From JASGDB01 sp049841315 (lineage in GTDB: Bacteria; Bacteroidota; Bacteroidia; Flavobacteriales; Weeksellaceae): a stretch of 24,122 nucleotides of DNA. A program made the translations under genes and the position numbers. Shown here one piece after another: positions 14,283 through 21,850 of the stretch; positions within the stretch are counted from its first letter, which is position 1; the number at the start of each line of letters is the position of its first letter. The notes below the pieces were generated by a model that searched no databases, was not told where the DNA came from, and saw only the letters and a program-made list of their open reading frames with translations. Location of the stretch: the NCBI GenBank assembly GCA_049841315.1, contig JASGDB010000123.1, positions 1 through 24,122 on the forward strand, written 5' to 3'.

Positions 14283-14774
14283 ATGAAAAAATACCTTTTT
14301 ACCTTTTTCGCTTTTGCAGTATCCATGTCATGCACATCTCAAAAATCGGATTCCGGCTATTCCGTCATCGAATATGAAGCTACGCCCTGCTTTGGATTCT
14401 GCCCGATTTTTAAAATGACCATTAATTCCGACCGAAGTGCAGTTTTGGAAGCAGAACGATTTAATTTTAACGAAGGAAAAAGCAGGGAAGATTTTTCAGC
14501 TCCGCGTGAAGGAACATTTAAAACCACGATTAAAAAAGAGGATTACGAAGCATTGGTTTCACTTCTGAACCAACTCAATCCGAAGTCCCTCAAAGGCTAT
14601 TACGGCGATAAAAAAATCACGGATATGGCAACCTCTTTTCTCCGTTTGAAATTTTCCGACCATTCCGAAAAACAAATTCAGGATTACGGAAAAGGCGGAA
14701 CTCCCGAACTGAAAGAAGTGTATGATTTCTTTGAAAATCTGAAACATAATCAGAAATGGGAAAAGGTGAAATAA
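14283..14774 (+). CDS. DUF6438-like lipoprotein
   Basis: This 163-aa product starts MKKYLFTFFAFAVSMSC, a lipoprotein signal with the lipidated Cys at 17 and Thr after it. The mature part has the pattern IEYEATPCFGFCPIFKMTINSDRSAVLEAE (about 28-58), in which two Cys in CFGFC and the strand-turn-strand layout resemble the DUF6438 family. The family has no known function. The ATG at 14283 is preferred over an in-frame TTG at 14244 because it begins the signal peptide directly. It lies 67 bp after the exonuclease gene; a terminator follows. Confidence 0.8.
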   Translation: MKKYLFTFFAFAVSMSCTSQKSDSGYSVIEYEATPCFGFCPIFKMTINSDRSAVLEAERFNFNEGKSREDFSAPREGTFKTTIKKEDYEALVSLLNQLNPKSLKGYYGDKKITDMATSFLRLKFSDHSEKQIQDYGKGGTPELKEVYDFFENLKHNQKWEKVK

Positions 14775-14792
14775 TCTTTTGAAAAATAACAC

Positions 14793-14800
14793 TACCTTTG
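14793..14800 (+). promoter_or_regulatory. -7 promoter box of the DEAD-box helicase gene
   Basis: TACCTTTG matches TAnnTTTG. The transcript would start near 14806, immediately before the hairpin at 14808-14834 and about 54 bases before the TTG start codon. Confidence 0.45.
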
Positions 14801-14807
14801 CAAAGTG

Positions 14808-14837
14808 AAAGTTCCTCCGGAATAGAGGAACTTTTTT
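14808..14837 (+). terminator. Terminator-like hairpin between lipoprotein and helicase genes
   Basis: AAAGTTCCTC (14808-14817) pairs perfectly with GAGGAACTTT (14825-14834) around a 7-base loop, ending in six T (14832-14837). It would end the upstream rightward transcript. If the -7 box just before it is real, the same hairpin would also cap the helicase message at its 5' end. Confidence 0.8.
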
Positions 14838-14859
14838 GTTTAATTAAAATACGATTTAT

Positions 14860-16113
14860 TTGAAATTTACTGATTTAAAAATCATACAGCCCATTCTGGA
14901 TGCTCTGGAAAAACAAGGCTACGAAACCCCGACTCCTATTCAGCAAAAAGCCATTCCGTCCGTTCTCGCAGGAAAAGACCTTTTGGGAACTGCCCAAACC
15001 GGAACGGGAAAAACCGGAGCTTTCGGGATTCCGATTCTCCAAAGACTGACACAAAACGAAAGTAAAAGCCGGAACAAAATCCGCGCATTAATTCTCACTC
15101 CAACCCGCGAACTTGCCATTCAGATTGAAGAAAGTTTCCAGAACTACGGAGAAAATCTGAAACTGAGAACACTCGTGATTTTCGGAGGCGTAAAGCAAGG
15201 TGCACAGGAACAGGCACTGAAAAAAGGCGTGGATATTCTCGTGGCAACTCCGGGACGATTGCTGGACTTTGTTTCACAAAAAATCATTTCCCTAAGCGAT
15301 TTGGAAATTTTTGTGCTTGATGAAGCCGACAGAATGCTGGATATGGGTTTTGTACACGATGTAAAACGTATCGTGAAACTTCTTCCCCAAAAAAGACAAA
15401 CGCTTTTCTTCTCGGCAACTTTTCCCGACGAAATCAAATCTTTGGCAGATTCAATGCTTTCAAATCCTGAAAAAGTGGCGGTAACACCCGTTTCATCTAC
15501 TGCCGATACCATTCAGCAGTCGGTGTATTTCGTGGATAAAGATGATAAGCTGGATTTGCTCACTCATATTCTTCAAAATAATATTTCTGAATCCGTGCTG
15601 GTGTTCGCAAGAACCAAACACGGTTCCGACAAAATCGCACGAAAACTGCAAAAAAGCAAAATTTCCGCCGAAGCCATACACGGAAATAAATCGCAAAACC
15701 AGCGTCAGAACGCTTTGAGCAATTTCAAATCCGGAAAAACACGTGTTTTGGTTGCCACTGATATTGCAGCAAGAGGAATTGATATTGATGAACTGAAATA
15801 CGTCATTAATTTTGAACTTTCTGATGTTTCCGAAACTTATGTTCATAGAATCGGGCGAACCGGAAGAGCAGGAAATGAGGGTTGTTCCATTTCATTCGTG
15901 GACGGATTAGACCTTGTCAATCTGAAAAATACCGAAAAACTCATCGGCAAAAAAATTCCGGTAGTGAAAGACCACCCTTTTCACACTGATGATTTGGTGG
16001 TTACAAAAAGGGATTCCAACAACAAGCCTTTTGTTCCGAAACCAAAACCTCAGGCAAAAGAGAATATCGGGTATAAAAAGCCGAAAAATAAAGGCTTCTT
16101 TAGAAAGAAATAA
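14860..16113 (+). CDS. DEAD-box ATP-dependent RNA helicase (RhlE-like)
   Basis: This 417-aa protein unwinds RNA, typically in ribosome assembly or RNA decay and often at low temperature. All core motifs are visible: Q motif (F3, TPTPIQ at 23-28), Walker A AQTGTGKT (45-52), PTRELA (81-86), TPGRLLDF (130-137), DEAD (154-157), SAT (185-187), ARGIDID and HRIGRTGRAG in the second RecA domain. The tail after about 375 is basic (KPKPQAKENIGYKKPKNKGFFRKK) and probably binds RNA. The start is TTG; no ATG lies upstream in frame that would keep the usual N-terminus FTDLKIIQPI. A perfect terminator palindrome follows the stop. Confidence 0.94.
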   Translation: MKFTDLKIIQPILDALEKQGYETPTPIQQKAIPSVLAGKDLLGTAQTGTGKTGAFGIPILQRLTQNESKSRNKIRALILTPTRELAIQIEESFQNYGENLKLRTLVIFGGVKQGAQEQALKKGVDILVATPGRLLDFVSQKIISLSDLEIFVLDEADRMLDMGFVHDVKRIVKLLPQKRQTLFFSATFPDEIKSLADSMLSNPEKVAVTPVSSTADTIQQSVYFVDKDDKLDLLTHILQNNISESVLVFARTKHGSDKIARKLQKSKISAEAIHGNKSQNQRQNALSNFKSGKTRVLVATDIAARGIDIDELKYVINFELSDVSETYVHRIGRTGRAGNEGCSISFVDGLDLVNLKNTEKLIGKKIPVVKDHPFHTDDLVVTKRDSNNKPFVPKPKPQAKENIGYKKPKNKGFFRKK

Positions 16114-16117
16114 GAAA

Positions 16118-16139
16118 AATCCTCCAAATTTGGAGGATT
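16118..16139 (+). terminator. Terminator after the helicase gene
   Basis: AATCCTCCAAA (16118-16128) and TTTGGAGGATT (16129-16139) form a 22-bp perfect palindrome flanked by A and T runs, five bases past the helicase stop. It can also serve the convergent micropeptide operon. Confidence 0.85.
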
Positions 16140-16182
16140 ATTTTCACGGATTTACAAGGCTTTATAACCCTAAAAAATGGTG

Positions 16183-16305
16183 TTAATTTTCTTTTTTGGG
16201 TAGAGAATCATTTTTGATAATAAAATCAACCTTTACTTTTTGAGAAAAAGCAAGATGAATTGAAGAAAAAAGTATGATGAACGTTAAAAATTTCTTTGTT
16301 CCCAT
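16183..16305 (-). CDS. Small exported peptide, 40 aa
   Basis: An ATG frame of 40 codons encodes MGTKKFLTFIILFSSIHLAF, then SQKVKVDFIIKNDSLPKKEN. The first 21 residues form a textbook signal peptide (basic start, hydrophobic core, Ala-Phe-Ser before Gln). The mature part would be only about 19 residues. The ATG lies 14 bp after the stop of the sulfoxide reductase gene and is preceded by an A-rich leader, so it looks like the last gene of that operon. I do not recognise it. It could be a real micropeptide or the stub of a longer secreted protein. Confidence 0.55.
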   Translation of the reverse strand: MGTKKFLTFIILFSSIHLAFSQKVKVDFIIKNDSLPKKEN

Positions 16306-16319
16306 TTTTTTTAATTTAA

Positions 16320-16769
16320 TTATAAAATCTTTGCTACCTCCTCACAAAGCCATTCCAAAAGCTCCTCATCTTCTTTGGTAAACGGATTTTTATGGTGGCT
16401 GTCAATATCAATCTGCCCGACATTTTTTCCGTCTTTGAAAATCGGAACCACGATTTCGGCTTTGGTTTCCAAAGAACACGCCAGATAATTGTCCTGCTCC
16501 CAAACATCAGGTACTACGAAAGTTTCTCCGGAAACTGCAACCTGCCCGCAAATACCTTTTCCAAAAGGAATCACGGTGTGGTCGGTTTCCGCACCAACGT
16601 ATGGCCCTAAAATCAGTTCCTCTTTATCTCCGTTTCTGAAATAAAACCCCGTCCAGTTGAAATATTCGATTTCCTGGTCGAGAAGATGGCAGATTTTCAG
16701 AAGTTTTTCGTTGGTATCATTTTTCGGACTTTCGATAATGGAGGAAAGTCTTTTTTTAAGTTCGGACAT
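16320..16769 (-). CDS. GAF-domain free methionine-(R)-sulfoxide reductase
   Basis: This 149-aa protein is one GAF domain of the fRMsr type, which reduces free methionine-R-sulfoxide in the cytosol. Family marks are WTGFYF, GPYVGAETDHTVIPFGKGICGQ, VPDV, ACSLETKAEIVVPIF and GQIDIDS. Cys74 (in GKGICG) and Cys98 (in LACSL) match Cys94 and Cys118 of the E. coli enzyme. The residue matching E. coli Cys84 is His64, so the Cys set is reduced. The enzyme may use the two remaining Cys, or a partner. It starts 9 bp after the stop of the 479-aa protein gene, so they are co-transcribed. Confidence 0.88.
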   Translation of the reverse strand: MSELKKRLSSIIESPKNDTNEKLLKICHLLDQEIEYFNWTGFYFRNGDKEELILGPYVGAETDHTVIPFGKGICGQVAVSGETFVVPDVWEQDNYLACSLETKAEIVVPIFKDGKNVGQIDIDSHHKNPFTKEDEELLEWLCEEVAKIL

Positions 16770-16778
16770 TTTTAATAT

Positions 16779-18218
16779 TTATTTGAATTCTTCTAAAGTT
16801 ACCTCATTTTTGTACCCGAACATTCCGCGTTCTTTTATCATTTCGGAAACGCCGTTCGGAAGCTGTTCTTCCCAGCCGTTTTCCCCGAGAATGATTTTCC
16901 GGAGAATATCTCGGGAATAGATTTCCGAAAATTTCGGATTGTAGTTTTTGATGTCTACGATTCTGTCATTTTTCTTGAAATATTTGTAAAGCTCTTTCAG
17001 ATTATCGCTCACTTTCAGGTTGTCGGAAGTGAGGATTTCGTAGGTTTCAGGATGTTTGTAAGGATACAGATACACTCTCATGTCTTTACGGAAGAACTTC
17101 CCGAATGCTTCGAGAATTCCGCCTGAAAGATTTTTATAATAGTTTTCATCAAATACATCGAGAAGGTTGTTCACACCCATTGCAATTCCGATTTTCTGAT
17201 TCGTATATGTGGCGAAATAATCAATCAGCCTGTAATATTCAGAGAAATTGGAAATGATAACATTGTAGCCTAATTTTCCGAGAACATCCACTCTGTCAAG
17301 GAAATCCCTTTCATCAATATCTCCGAAAGCGCGCAGGTTGGAAATGGTGATTTCAAAAAGCACTTCGAGCATATCCGAACTACATTCCGTATCTTTCATG
17401 AACATATCCAAACCGTTGTCAAACATGTCGATATTCACTTTGGTTACAGGCCGAAAACTTCCTCTTACAGCGAAAATATTCTTTTTGTACAATAAATCCG
17501 CAGGAAGCATATTCGTTCCTTCCGGCGTGAAAATCACGGCTTCCGTCATTCCGTTTTTCACTAATTGAAGACTCATCAGCCTGTTGTCCACATATTCAAA
17601 TGCAGGTCCTGAAAAATCAATCATATCAATTTCCAGATTGTCCTGAGAAATATCGTCGTAAAGGGAATTGATGAGTTTCCGAGGATTATCGTAATAATTG
17701 TAAGCACCATAAATCAGGTTTACTCCGAGGTTTCCGAGGGTTTCCTGCTGTAAAGTCGCATCATTTTGGGTAAACTTGATGTGGATGACGATTTCATTGT
17801 ATCTTTTGTCGTCGGATTTGGACTGAAAGCGGATGCCTACCCAGCCGTGCCCTTTTAACGTTTTGTCGAAATTAATGGTGGTTACCGTATTGGCATACGA
17901 AAAATATTTCCGGTCGGGATTAGATTCCCTCGGGATTCTTTCCTCAATCAAAGATACTTCGTAGCGGAGCATCTTGCGGAGGCGGGTCTGGGTAACGTAT
18001 CTGTTTTTAGGTTCTTTCCCGTAAATGGCGTTAGAAAAATCCTTATCGTAGGCAGACATTGCTTTAGCAATCGTTTGCGAAGCACCGCCGGCACGGAAAA
18101 AGTGGCGTACCGTTTCCTGTCCGGCACCGATTTCGGCAAACGTTCCGTAGATATTCGGATCGAGATTAATGGCAAGGGCTTTCTGTTTCGGGGTAAGTTT
18201 CTGCGTTACCAAAGGCAT
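16779..18218 (-). CDS. Conserved 479-aa protein of unknown function
   Basis: The protein begins MPLVTQKLTPKQKALAINLDPNIYGTFAEIGAGQETVRHFFRAGGASQTIAKAMSAYDKDFSNAIYG, a strongly conserved-looking N-terminus of a family I have seen labelled nicotinate-nucleotide adenylyltransferase in Bacteroidota and other phyla. I see no HxGH nucleotidyl-transfer motif or ISSTxxR motif that would support that label. Other features are a conserved ETLGNLGVNLIYGAYNY segment, VIFTPEGTNMLPADLLYKKNIFAVRGSFRPVTK, and a DERDFLDRVDVLGKLGYNVIISNFSEYYRLIDYFATYTNQKIGIAMG core that looks like an alpha/beta domain. No signal peptide or membrane span. A -7 box TAATTTTG (18244-18251) lies about 26 bases upstream. Confidence 0.8.
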   Translation of the reverse strand: MPLVTQKLTPKQKALAINLDPNIYGTFAEIGAGQETVRHFFRAGGASQTIAKAMSAYDKDFSNAIYGKEPKNRYVTQTRLRKMLRYEVSLIEERIPRESNPDRKYFSYANTVTTINFDKTLKGHGWVGIRFQSKSDDKRYNEIVIHIKFTQNDATLQQETLGNLGVNLIYGAYNYYDNPRKLINSLYDDISQDNLEIDMIDFSGPAFEYVDNRLMSLQLVKNGMTEAVIFTPEGTNMLPADLLYKKNIFAVRGSFRPVTKVNIDMFDNGLDMFMKDTECSSDMLEVLFEITISNLRAFGDIDERDFLDRVDVLGKLGYNVIISNFSEYYRLIDYFATYTNQKIGIAMGVNNLLDVFDENYYKNLSGGILEAFGKFFRKDMRVYLYPYKHPETYEILTSDNLKVSDNLKELYKYFKKNDRIVDIKNYNPKFSEIYSRDILRKIILGENGWEEQLPNGVSEMIKERGMFGYKNEVTLEEFK

Positions 18219-18243
18219 ATTTTTTATTTTTCCGTAAATTTAC

Positions 18244-18251
18244 CAAAATTA
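18244..18251 (-). promoter_or_regulatory. -7 promoter box of the 479-aa protein operon
   Basis: The minus strand reads TAATTTTG, matching TAnnTTTG. It would drive the three-gene leftward group ending at the 40-aa peptide. Confidence 0.45.
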
Positions 18252-18267
18252 ATACCATCTTCAAAGT

Positions 18268-19032
18268 ATGAAGCTGAAATTTCTCGGAACAGGAACATCA
18301 CAAGGGATTCCCGTCATCGGTTCGCACCATCCTGTTTGCCTCTCGGATAACCCTAAAGATAAAAGACTTCGGACTTCGGCTCTGATTACGACGGATTCCG
18401 GAAAGAAAATCCTCATCGACTGCGGGCCGGATTTCCGCCAGCAGATGCTTGCCTGCAAAGAGGAAAATGTTCATGCTGTTTTGATTACCCATGAGCACAA
18501 CGACCATATCATCGGAATGGACGACCTGCGCCCTCTTATATTTAAAAATCATGAAAATATGCCTGTTTACTGCATGGAAAGAGTTGGTAAGGAGATTGAA
18601 GAACGGTTTCCGTACGCATTTGCAGAGCAAAAATATCCGGGAGCGCCTTCGTTTGACCTGCATTGTATTGATGAACCTTTTGAACTTCTTGAAACATGGG
18701 TTACTCCCGTTGAGGTGATGCACGGAAAAATCCCTATTTTCGGGTATAAACTAAAAAATTTGGCTTATATTACGGATGCAGGTTTTATTTCTGATGAAAG
18801 TAAAGAAAAACTTCAGAATTTAGATGTTCTCATTCTGAATGTTCTGAGGAAAGAAAATCCTCATCATTCTCATTTTATACTTCCGGATGCATTGAAATTA
18901 GTAGAAGAATTACAACCAAAACAGACTTTTTTCACGCATATCAGTCATCATTTAGGATTTCATGACGAAGTGGAATCGGAGCTTCCCGAGGGTGTTCATC
19001 TCGCCTACGACGGACTTGAAATTGATTTTTAA
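18268..19032 (+). CDS. MBL-fold metallohydrolase, PhnP-like
   Basis: This 254-aa protein has the metallo-beta-lactamase signature THEHNDH (H75, H77, D79, H80), the earlier Asp in DCGPDF, a His in VEVMHGKIPIFGYKL, the bridging Asp in YITDAG and a late His in FFTHISHHLGFHDE. The start KFLGTGTSQGIPVIGS resembles PhnP-type phosphodiesterases, which cleave cyclic phosphates, and the tRNase Z superfamily. No phosphonate genes are nearby, so the substrate is open. It diverges from the 479-aa protein gene and is followed by tRNA-Leu on the same strand. Confidence 0.87.
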   Translation: MKLKFLGTGTSQGIPVIGSHHPVCLSDNPKDKRLRTSALITTDSGKKILIDCGPDFRQQMLACKEENVHAVLITHEHNDHIIGMDDLRPLIFKNHENMPVYCMERVGKEIEERFPYAFAEQKYPGAPSFDLHCIDEPFELLETWVTPVEVMHGKIPIFGYKLKNLAYITDAGFISDESKEKLQNLDVLILNVLRKENPHHSHFILPDALKLVEELQPKQTFFTHISHHLGFHDEVESELPEGVHLAYDGLEIDF

Positions 19033-19075
19033 AGAAAAAAATGAAAAAGTATTTCGGAGGAAATAAAAATTCTCT

Positions 19076-19083
19076 TATATTTG
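19076..19083 (+). promoter_or_regulatory. -7 promoter box of tRNA-Leu
   Basis: TATATTTG matches TAnnTTTG and lies 14 bases before the mature tRNA 5' end, so the transcript would begin near 19089. Confidence 0.65.
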
Positions 19084-19096
19084 CACACCAATTTAA

Positions 19097-19178
19097 GCCC
19101 AGATGGCGGAATTGGTAGACGCGTTGGTCTCAAACACCAATGCCGCAAGGCGTGCCGGTTCGATCCCGGCTCTGGGTA
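19097..19178 (+). tRNA. tRNA-Leu(CAA)
   Basis: The acceptor stem GCCCAGA pairs with TCTGGGT (first pair G-T), the anticodon stem TTGGT/ACCAA closes the loop CTCAAAC with anticodon CAA, a long variable arm (TGCCGCAAGGCG) marks a type II tRNA, and the T arm GCCGG TTCGATC CCGGC is perfect. The discriminator is A. CCA is not encoded (ACA follows). It decodes UUG leucine codons. Confidence 0.96.
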
Positions 19179-19183
19179 CACTT

Positions 19184-19229
19184 AAAAACAAATCCTAATT
19201 GACTATCAGTCGATTAGGATTTTGTTTTT
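19184..19229 (+). terminator. Terminator after tRNA-Leu, shared with hisS
   Basis: Bases 19191-19204 pair with 19208-19221 (14 pairs, one G-T) around a three-base loop, and flanking A and T runs extend the stem. It lies between the convergent tRNA and hisS genes and can work in both directions. Confidence 0.85.
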
Positions 19230-19258
19230 GACAATATAAAAAAAACGGCCCTCTTAAA

Positions 19259-20602
19259 TTACTTCAAAAATTCCTCAACTGAAATCGTTTTCTGATCTCC
19301 GTTTTCTTGATTTTTAATGGTAACGGTTTTATTTTTAATTTCTTCTTCTCCGATGAATACAAGGTTTTTCACACCTTTCTTTTCGGAATAAGCAAAGAAT
19401 TTTTTCATTTTTCCGGCTTCGGGATAGAGTTCTGCGGAAAATCCTTTTTCGTGAAGTTTTTCAATGATTTTAAGTGATTCGACAGCCTCGTTTTCTCCGT
19501 AATTGGCAAAAAGATATTCCAAAGGTTGCTGCGTATTTTCAGGGAAAACACCGAGATCTTCCATCACGAGATAAATCCTGTCCAGCCCGAAAGATATTCC
19601 GATTCCGGGAATGTTTTTCACACCGAAAACTTCCGTCAGGTTGTTGTATCTTCCGCCACCGCCGATGCTTCCCATTTCCACGCCCTGAGCTTTCACCTCG
19701 AAAATAGCTCCGGTGTAATAATCCAGACCTCTCGCCAGCGTAATATTGAAAAAAAGTTCGTTTTCAATGCCGAGTTTTTTACATTTTTCAAGAACGAACT
19801 CCAACTCTTCCACACCTTTTTTTCCGGCTTCAATGTTTGCGAAATTATTTTTAAGAATGGAAAGGACTTCGTTCTGAGGTTTATTGTCGAAGAGAAAATC
19901 CAGTTTTTCAATCGCGGTTTCGGAAATGTTTTTTTCGCGGAGTTCTTTGATTACGCCTTCTTTTCCAATTTTATCGAGTTTGTCCAAAGCGACGGTGAAA
20001 TCAATCAGCTGTTCCGATATATCGGCAAATTCCGCCAGTCCGGAAAGGATTTTCCGGTTGTTCAGATGAATCTGAACGGGAATCTGCAAATCTCTGAACG
20101 ATTTGACATACAGTTGCACGAGCTCTACTTCCTGCCAAAGGCTTTCACTCCCGACAACATCGGCATCACACTGGTAAAATTCTCTGAAACGTCCTTTCTG
20201 TGGTCGGTCGGCTCTCCAAACCGGCTGAATCTGATACCTTTTAAAAGGAAAATTCAGCTGTCCCTGATTCATTGCCACGAAACGGGCAAAAGGAACAGTA
20301 AGGTCATAGCGGAGGGCTTTTTCGGAAATCTGTGAAGTCAGTTTCTGCGAATTTTTGGCATTCCAGTCTTCTTCTTTTGTTTTTGAAGTGAAATCTCCCG
20401 AATTTAGTATTTTGAAAATCAGGCGGTCGCCTTCCTCACCGTATTTTCCGGTAAGTGTGGAAAGGTTTTCAAAGCTCGGTGTTTCCAGCGGCTGGAATCC
20501 GAAAATCTCGAAATTGTTCTGTAAAGTATTAATAATATATCTTCTTTTCACCACTTCCGAAGCGGTGAAATCGCGTGTTCCTTTGGCTAATGACGGTTTC
20601 AT
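19259..20602 (-). CDS. hisS: Histidyl-tRNA synthetase
   Basis: This 447-aa class II synthetase charges tRNA-His. Motif 2 is RYQIQPVWRADRPQKGRFREFYQCDADVVG, the histidine-specific loop is GLDYYTGAIFE, and motif 3 is GIGISFGLDRI. The N-terminus KGTRDF and RYDLTVPFARFVA complete the catalytic set. The last 100 or so residues form the anticodon-binding domain (YLFANYGENEAVESLKIIEKLHEKGFSAELYPEAGKMKKFFAYSEKKGVKNLVFIGEEEI). Length is normal. A -7 box TATTTTTG (20667-20674) lies upstream, giving a leader of about 59 bases that includes a GATGAT-rich tract. Confidence 0.97.
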   Translation of the reverse strand: MKPSLAKGTRDFTASEVVKRRYIINTLQNNFEIFGFQPLETPSFENLSTLTGKYGEEGDRLIFKILNSGDFTSKTKEEDWNAKNSQKLTSQISEKALRYDLTVPFARFVAMNQGQLNFPFKRYQIQPVWRADRPQKGRFREFYQCDADVVGSESLWQEVELVQLYVKSFRDLQIPVQIHLNNRKILSGLAEFADISEQLIDFTVALDKLDKIGKEGVIKELREKNISETAIEKLDFLFDNKPQNEVLSILKNNFANIEAGKKGVEELEFVLEKCKKLGIENELFFNITLARGLDYYTGAIFEVKAQGVEMGSIGGGGRYNNLTEVFGVKNIPGIGISFGLDRIYLVMEDLGVFPENTQQPLEYLFANYGENEAVESLKIIEKLHEKGFSAELYPEAGKMKKFFAYSEKKGVKNLVFIGEEEIKNKTVTIKNQENGDQKTISVEEFLK

Positions 20603-20666
20603 TTTCTATATATGATAGATGATGGATGATGTGTGATGCTTTTTTGAAGCGATTTTTTAATTCATG

Positions 20667-20674
20667 CAAAAATA
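20667..20674 (-). promoter_or_regulatory. hisS -7 promoter box
   Basis: The minus strand reads TATTTTTG, matching TAnnTTTG. It lies between the glycosyltransferase stop and hisS. The leader that follows has an ATCATC-like low-complexity tract (about 20605-20638). Confidence 0.5.
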
Positions 20675-20686
20675 GGGATTTTCCTC

Positions 20687-21661
20687 TTACTTTTTTGAGG
20701 AAAGAAAATGCTTAAAAATCAACCATTTCGTTTGGAAATAGTTTTTGGACTGATGATTTCCTCTTTGTTTTATGGTTTCGGGAAGTTGAGCGTAGAATCC
20801 AAAATGTGCTCTTACGACTGCCCAAAGATGAGAAAAACCGTTTTTCAGTCCGAAATAAATTCCCGCAATTCCGTCTAAATAAAGCCTGAAAAATACAATC
20901 CACAGCACGTTCGGAAACGGAAGATTTTTCGCTATCATCGAAAGATTATTGCGAAAATTCAGATAAGTTTTTTGTGGACTTTGCTTGTTCAATGTTCCGC
21001 CGCCAACGTGATATACAACGGATTTTGAAGTATAAAAAATTTTCTTTCCGGAATTTTTCAATCGCCAGCACAAATCGATTTCTTCCTGATGAGCGAAAAA
21101 CCGTTCATCAAAACCATTCTGTTCCCAGAAATCTTTGGAACGGATAAAAAACGCACAACCGGAGGCCCAGAAAATTTCACATTCATCATCGTATTGTCCG
21201 GTATCCGTTTCGGTATCATCGAAAATCCTGCCTCTGCAATACGGATAACCGAGATTGTCGATAAAACCACCTGCTGCTCCTGCAAATTCAAATTTTTCTT
21301 TATCGTTAAAAGACAAAATCTTCGGCTGAACTGCCGAGATATTTTCATCTTTGTAGTATAATTGTAGTATAGGTTTAATCCAGTTTTCGGTAACTTCCAC
21401 ATCGGAATTCAGGAGACAGTAAATGTCTGCATTGATATTTTTTAACCCCTCATTATAGCCACCTGCAAAACCGTAATTTTCTTTATTAATAACAATTTTC
21501 ACTTCCGGAAAATGCTCTTTCAGAAACGAAACCGAATCATCAGTCGAAGCATTATCAATCACAAAAATTTCCGCTTCCGGAGAATGCAGAATGACATTCG
21601 GAAGAAATTTTTCCAGCCACGGTTTCCCGTTCCAGTTCAGTATGACGATTGCGGTTTTCAC
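20687..21661 (-). CDS. Family 2 glycosyltransferase
   Basis: This 324-aa GT-A enzyme should move a sugar from a nucleotide donor onto a cell-envelope glycan or lipid-linked acceptor. The fold start TAIVILNWNGKPWLEKFLPNV, nucleotide-binding FVIDNASTDDS (33-43), NYGFAGGYNEGL and the metal-site NSDVEV (86-91) are clear, as is the acceptor-side ASGCAFFIRSKDFWEQNGFDERFFAHQEEIDLCWRL. This arrangement resembles rhamnosyltransferase WbbL-like enzymes. A hydrophobic stretch near 240-270 may contact the membrane. No other polysaccharide genes are nearby; an LpxL-like acyltransferase lies upstream on the same strand, which hints at an envelope setting. No promoter box was found. Confidence 0.9.
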   Translation of the reverse strand: MKTAIVILNWNGKPWLEKFLPNVILHSPEAEIFVIDNASTDDSVSFLKEHFPEVKIVINKENYGFAGGYNEGLKNINADIYCLLNSDVEVTENWIKPILQLYYKDENISAVQPKILSFNDKEKFEFAGAAGGFIDNLGYPYCRGRIFDDTETDTGQYDDECEIFWASGCAFFIRSKDFWEQNGFDERFFAHQEEIDLCWRLKNSGKKIFYTSKSVVYHVGGGTLNKQSPQKTYLNFRNNLSMIAKNLPFPNVLWIVFFRLYLDGIAGIYFGLKNGFSHLWAVVRAHFGFYAQLPETIKQRGNHQSKNYFQTKWLIFKHFLSSKK

Positions 21662-21794
21662 TTAATGTTTAGAGTTCCAAGTTTCACGTTAAACACCCCG
21701 TCAAAATTTTCCTTCTGAAAATTTTGCCACCCCTCTTAAAAAGATGGGAATAGTTACGTTTTCTAATTTATTTCAGGATTCAAAAATACATTAT

Positions 21795-21850
21795 TATAAC
21801 TTTCCAACTTTCATCTTCCTTCTTCCAACTTCCATCACTCTTCATCATAA
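21795..21850. repeat. Pyrimidine-rich low-complexity tract at the acyltransferase gene end
   Basis: The plus strand shows imperfect 7-8-base units such as TTTCCAAC, TTTCATCT, TTCCAAC and TTCCATC, running into the last codons of the leftward acyltransferase gene. It is like the octamer array after idi in base make-up and in position just past a leftward stop codon. Confidence 0.55.

Noticed and set aside
19526..20335. Open frame of 269 codons antisense to hisS
   Set aside because: It is fully covered by hisS with intact class II motifs; no start context or domain supports the antisense frame.
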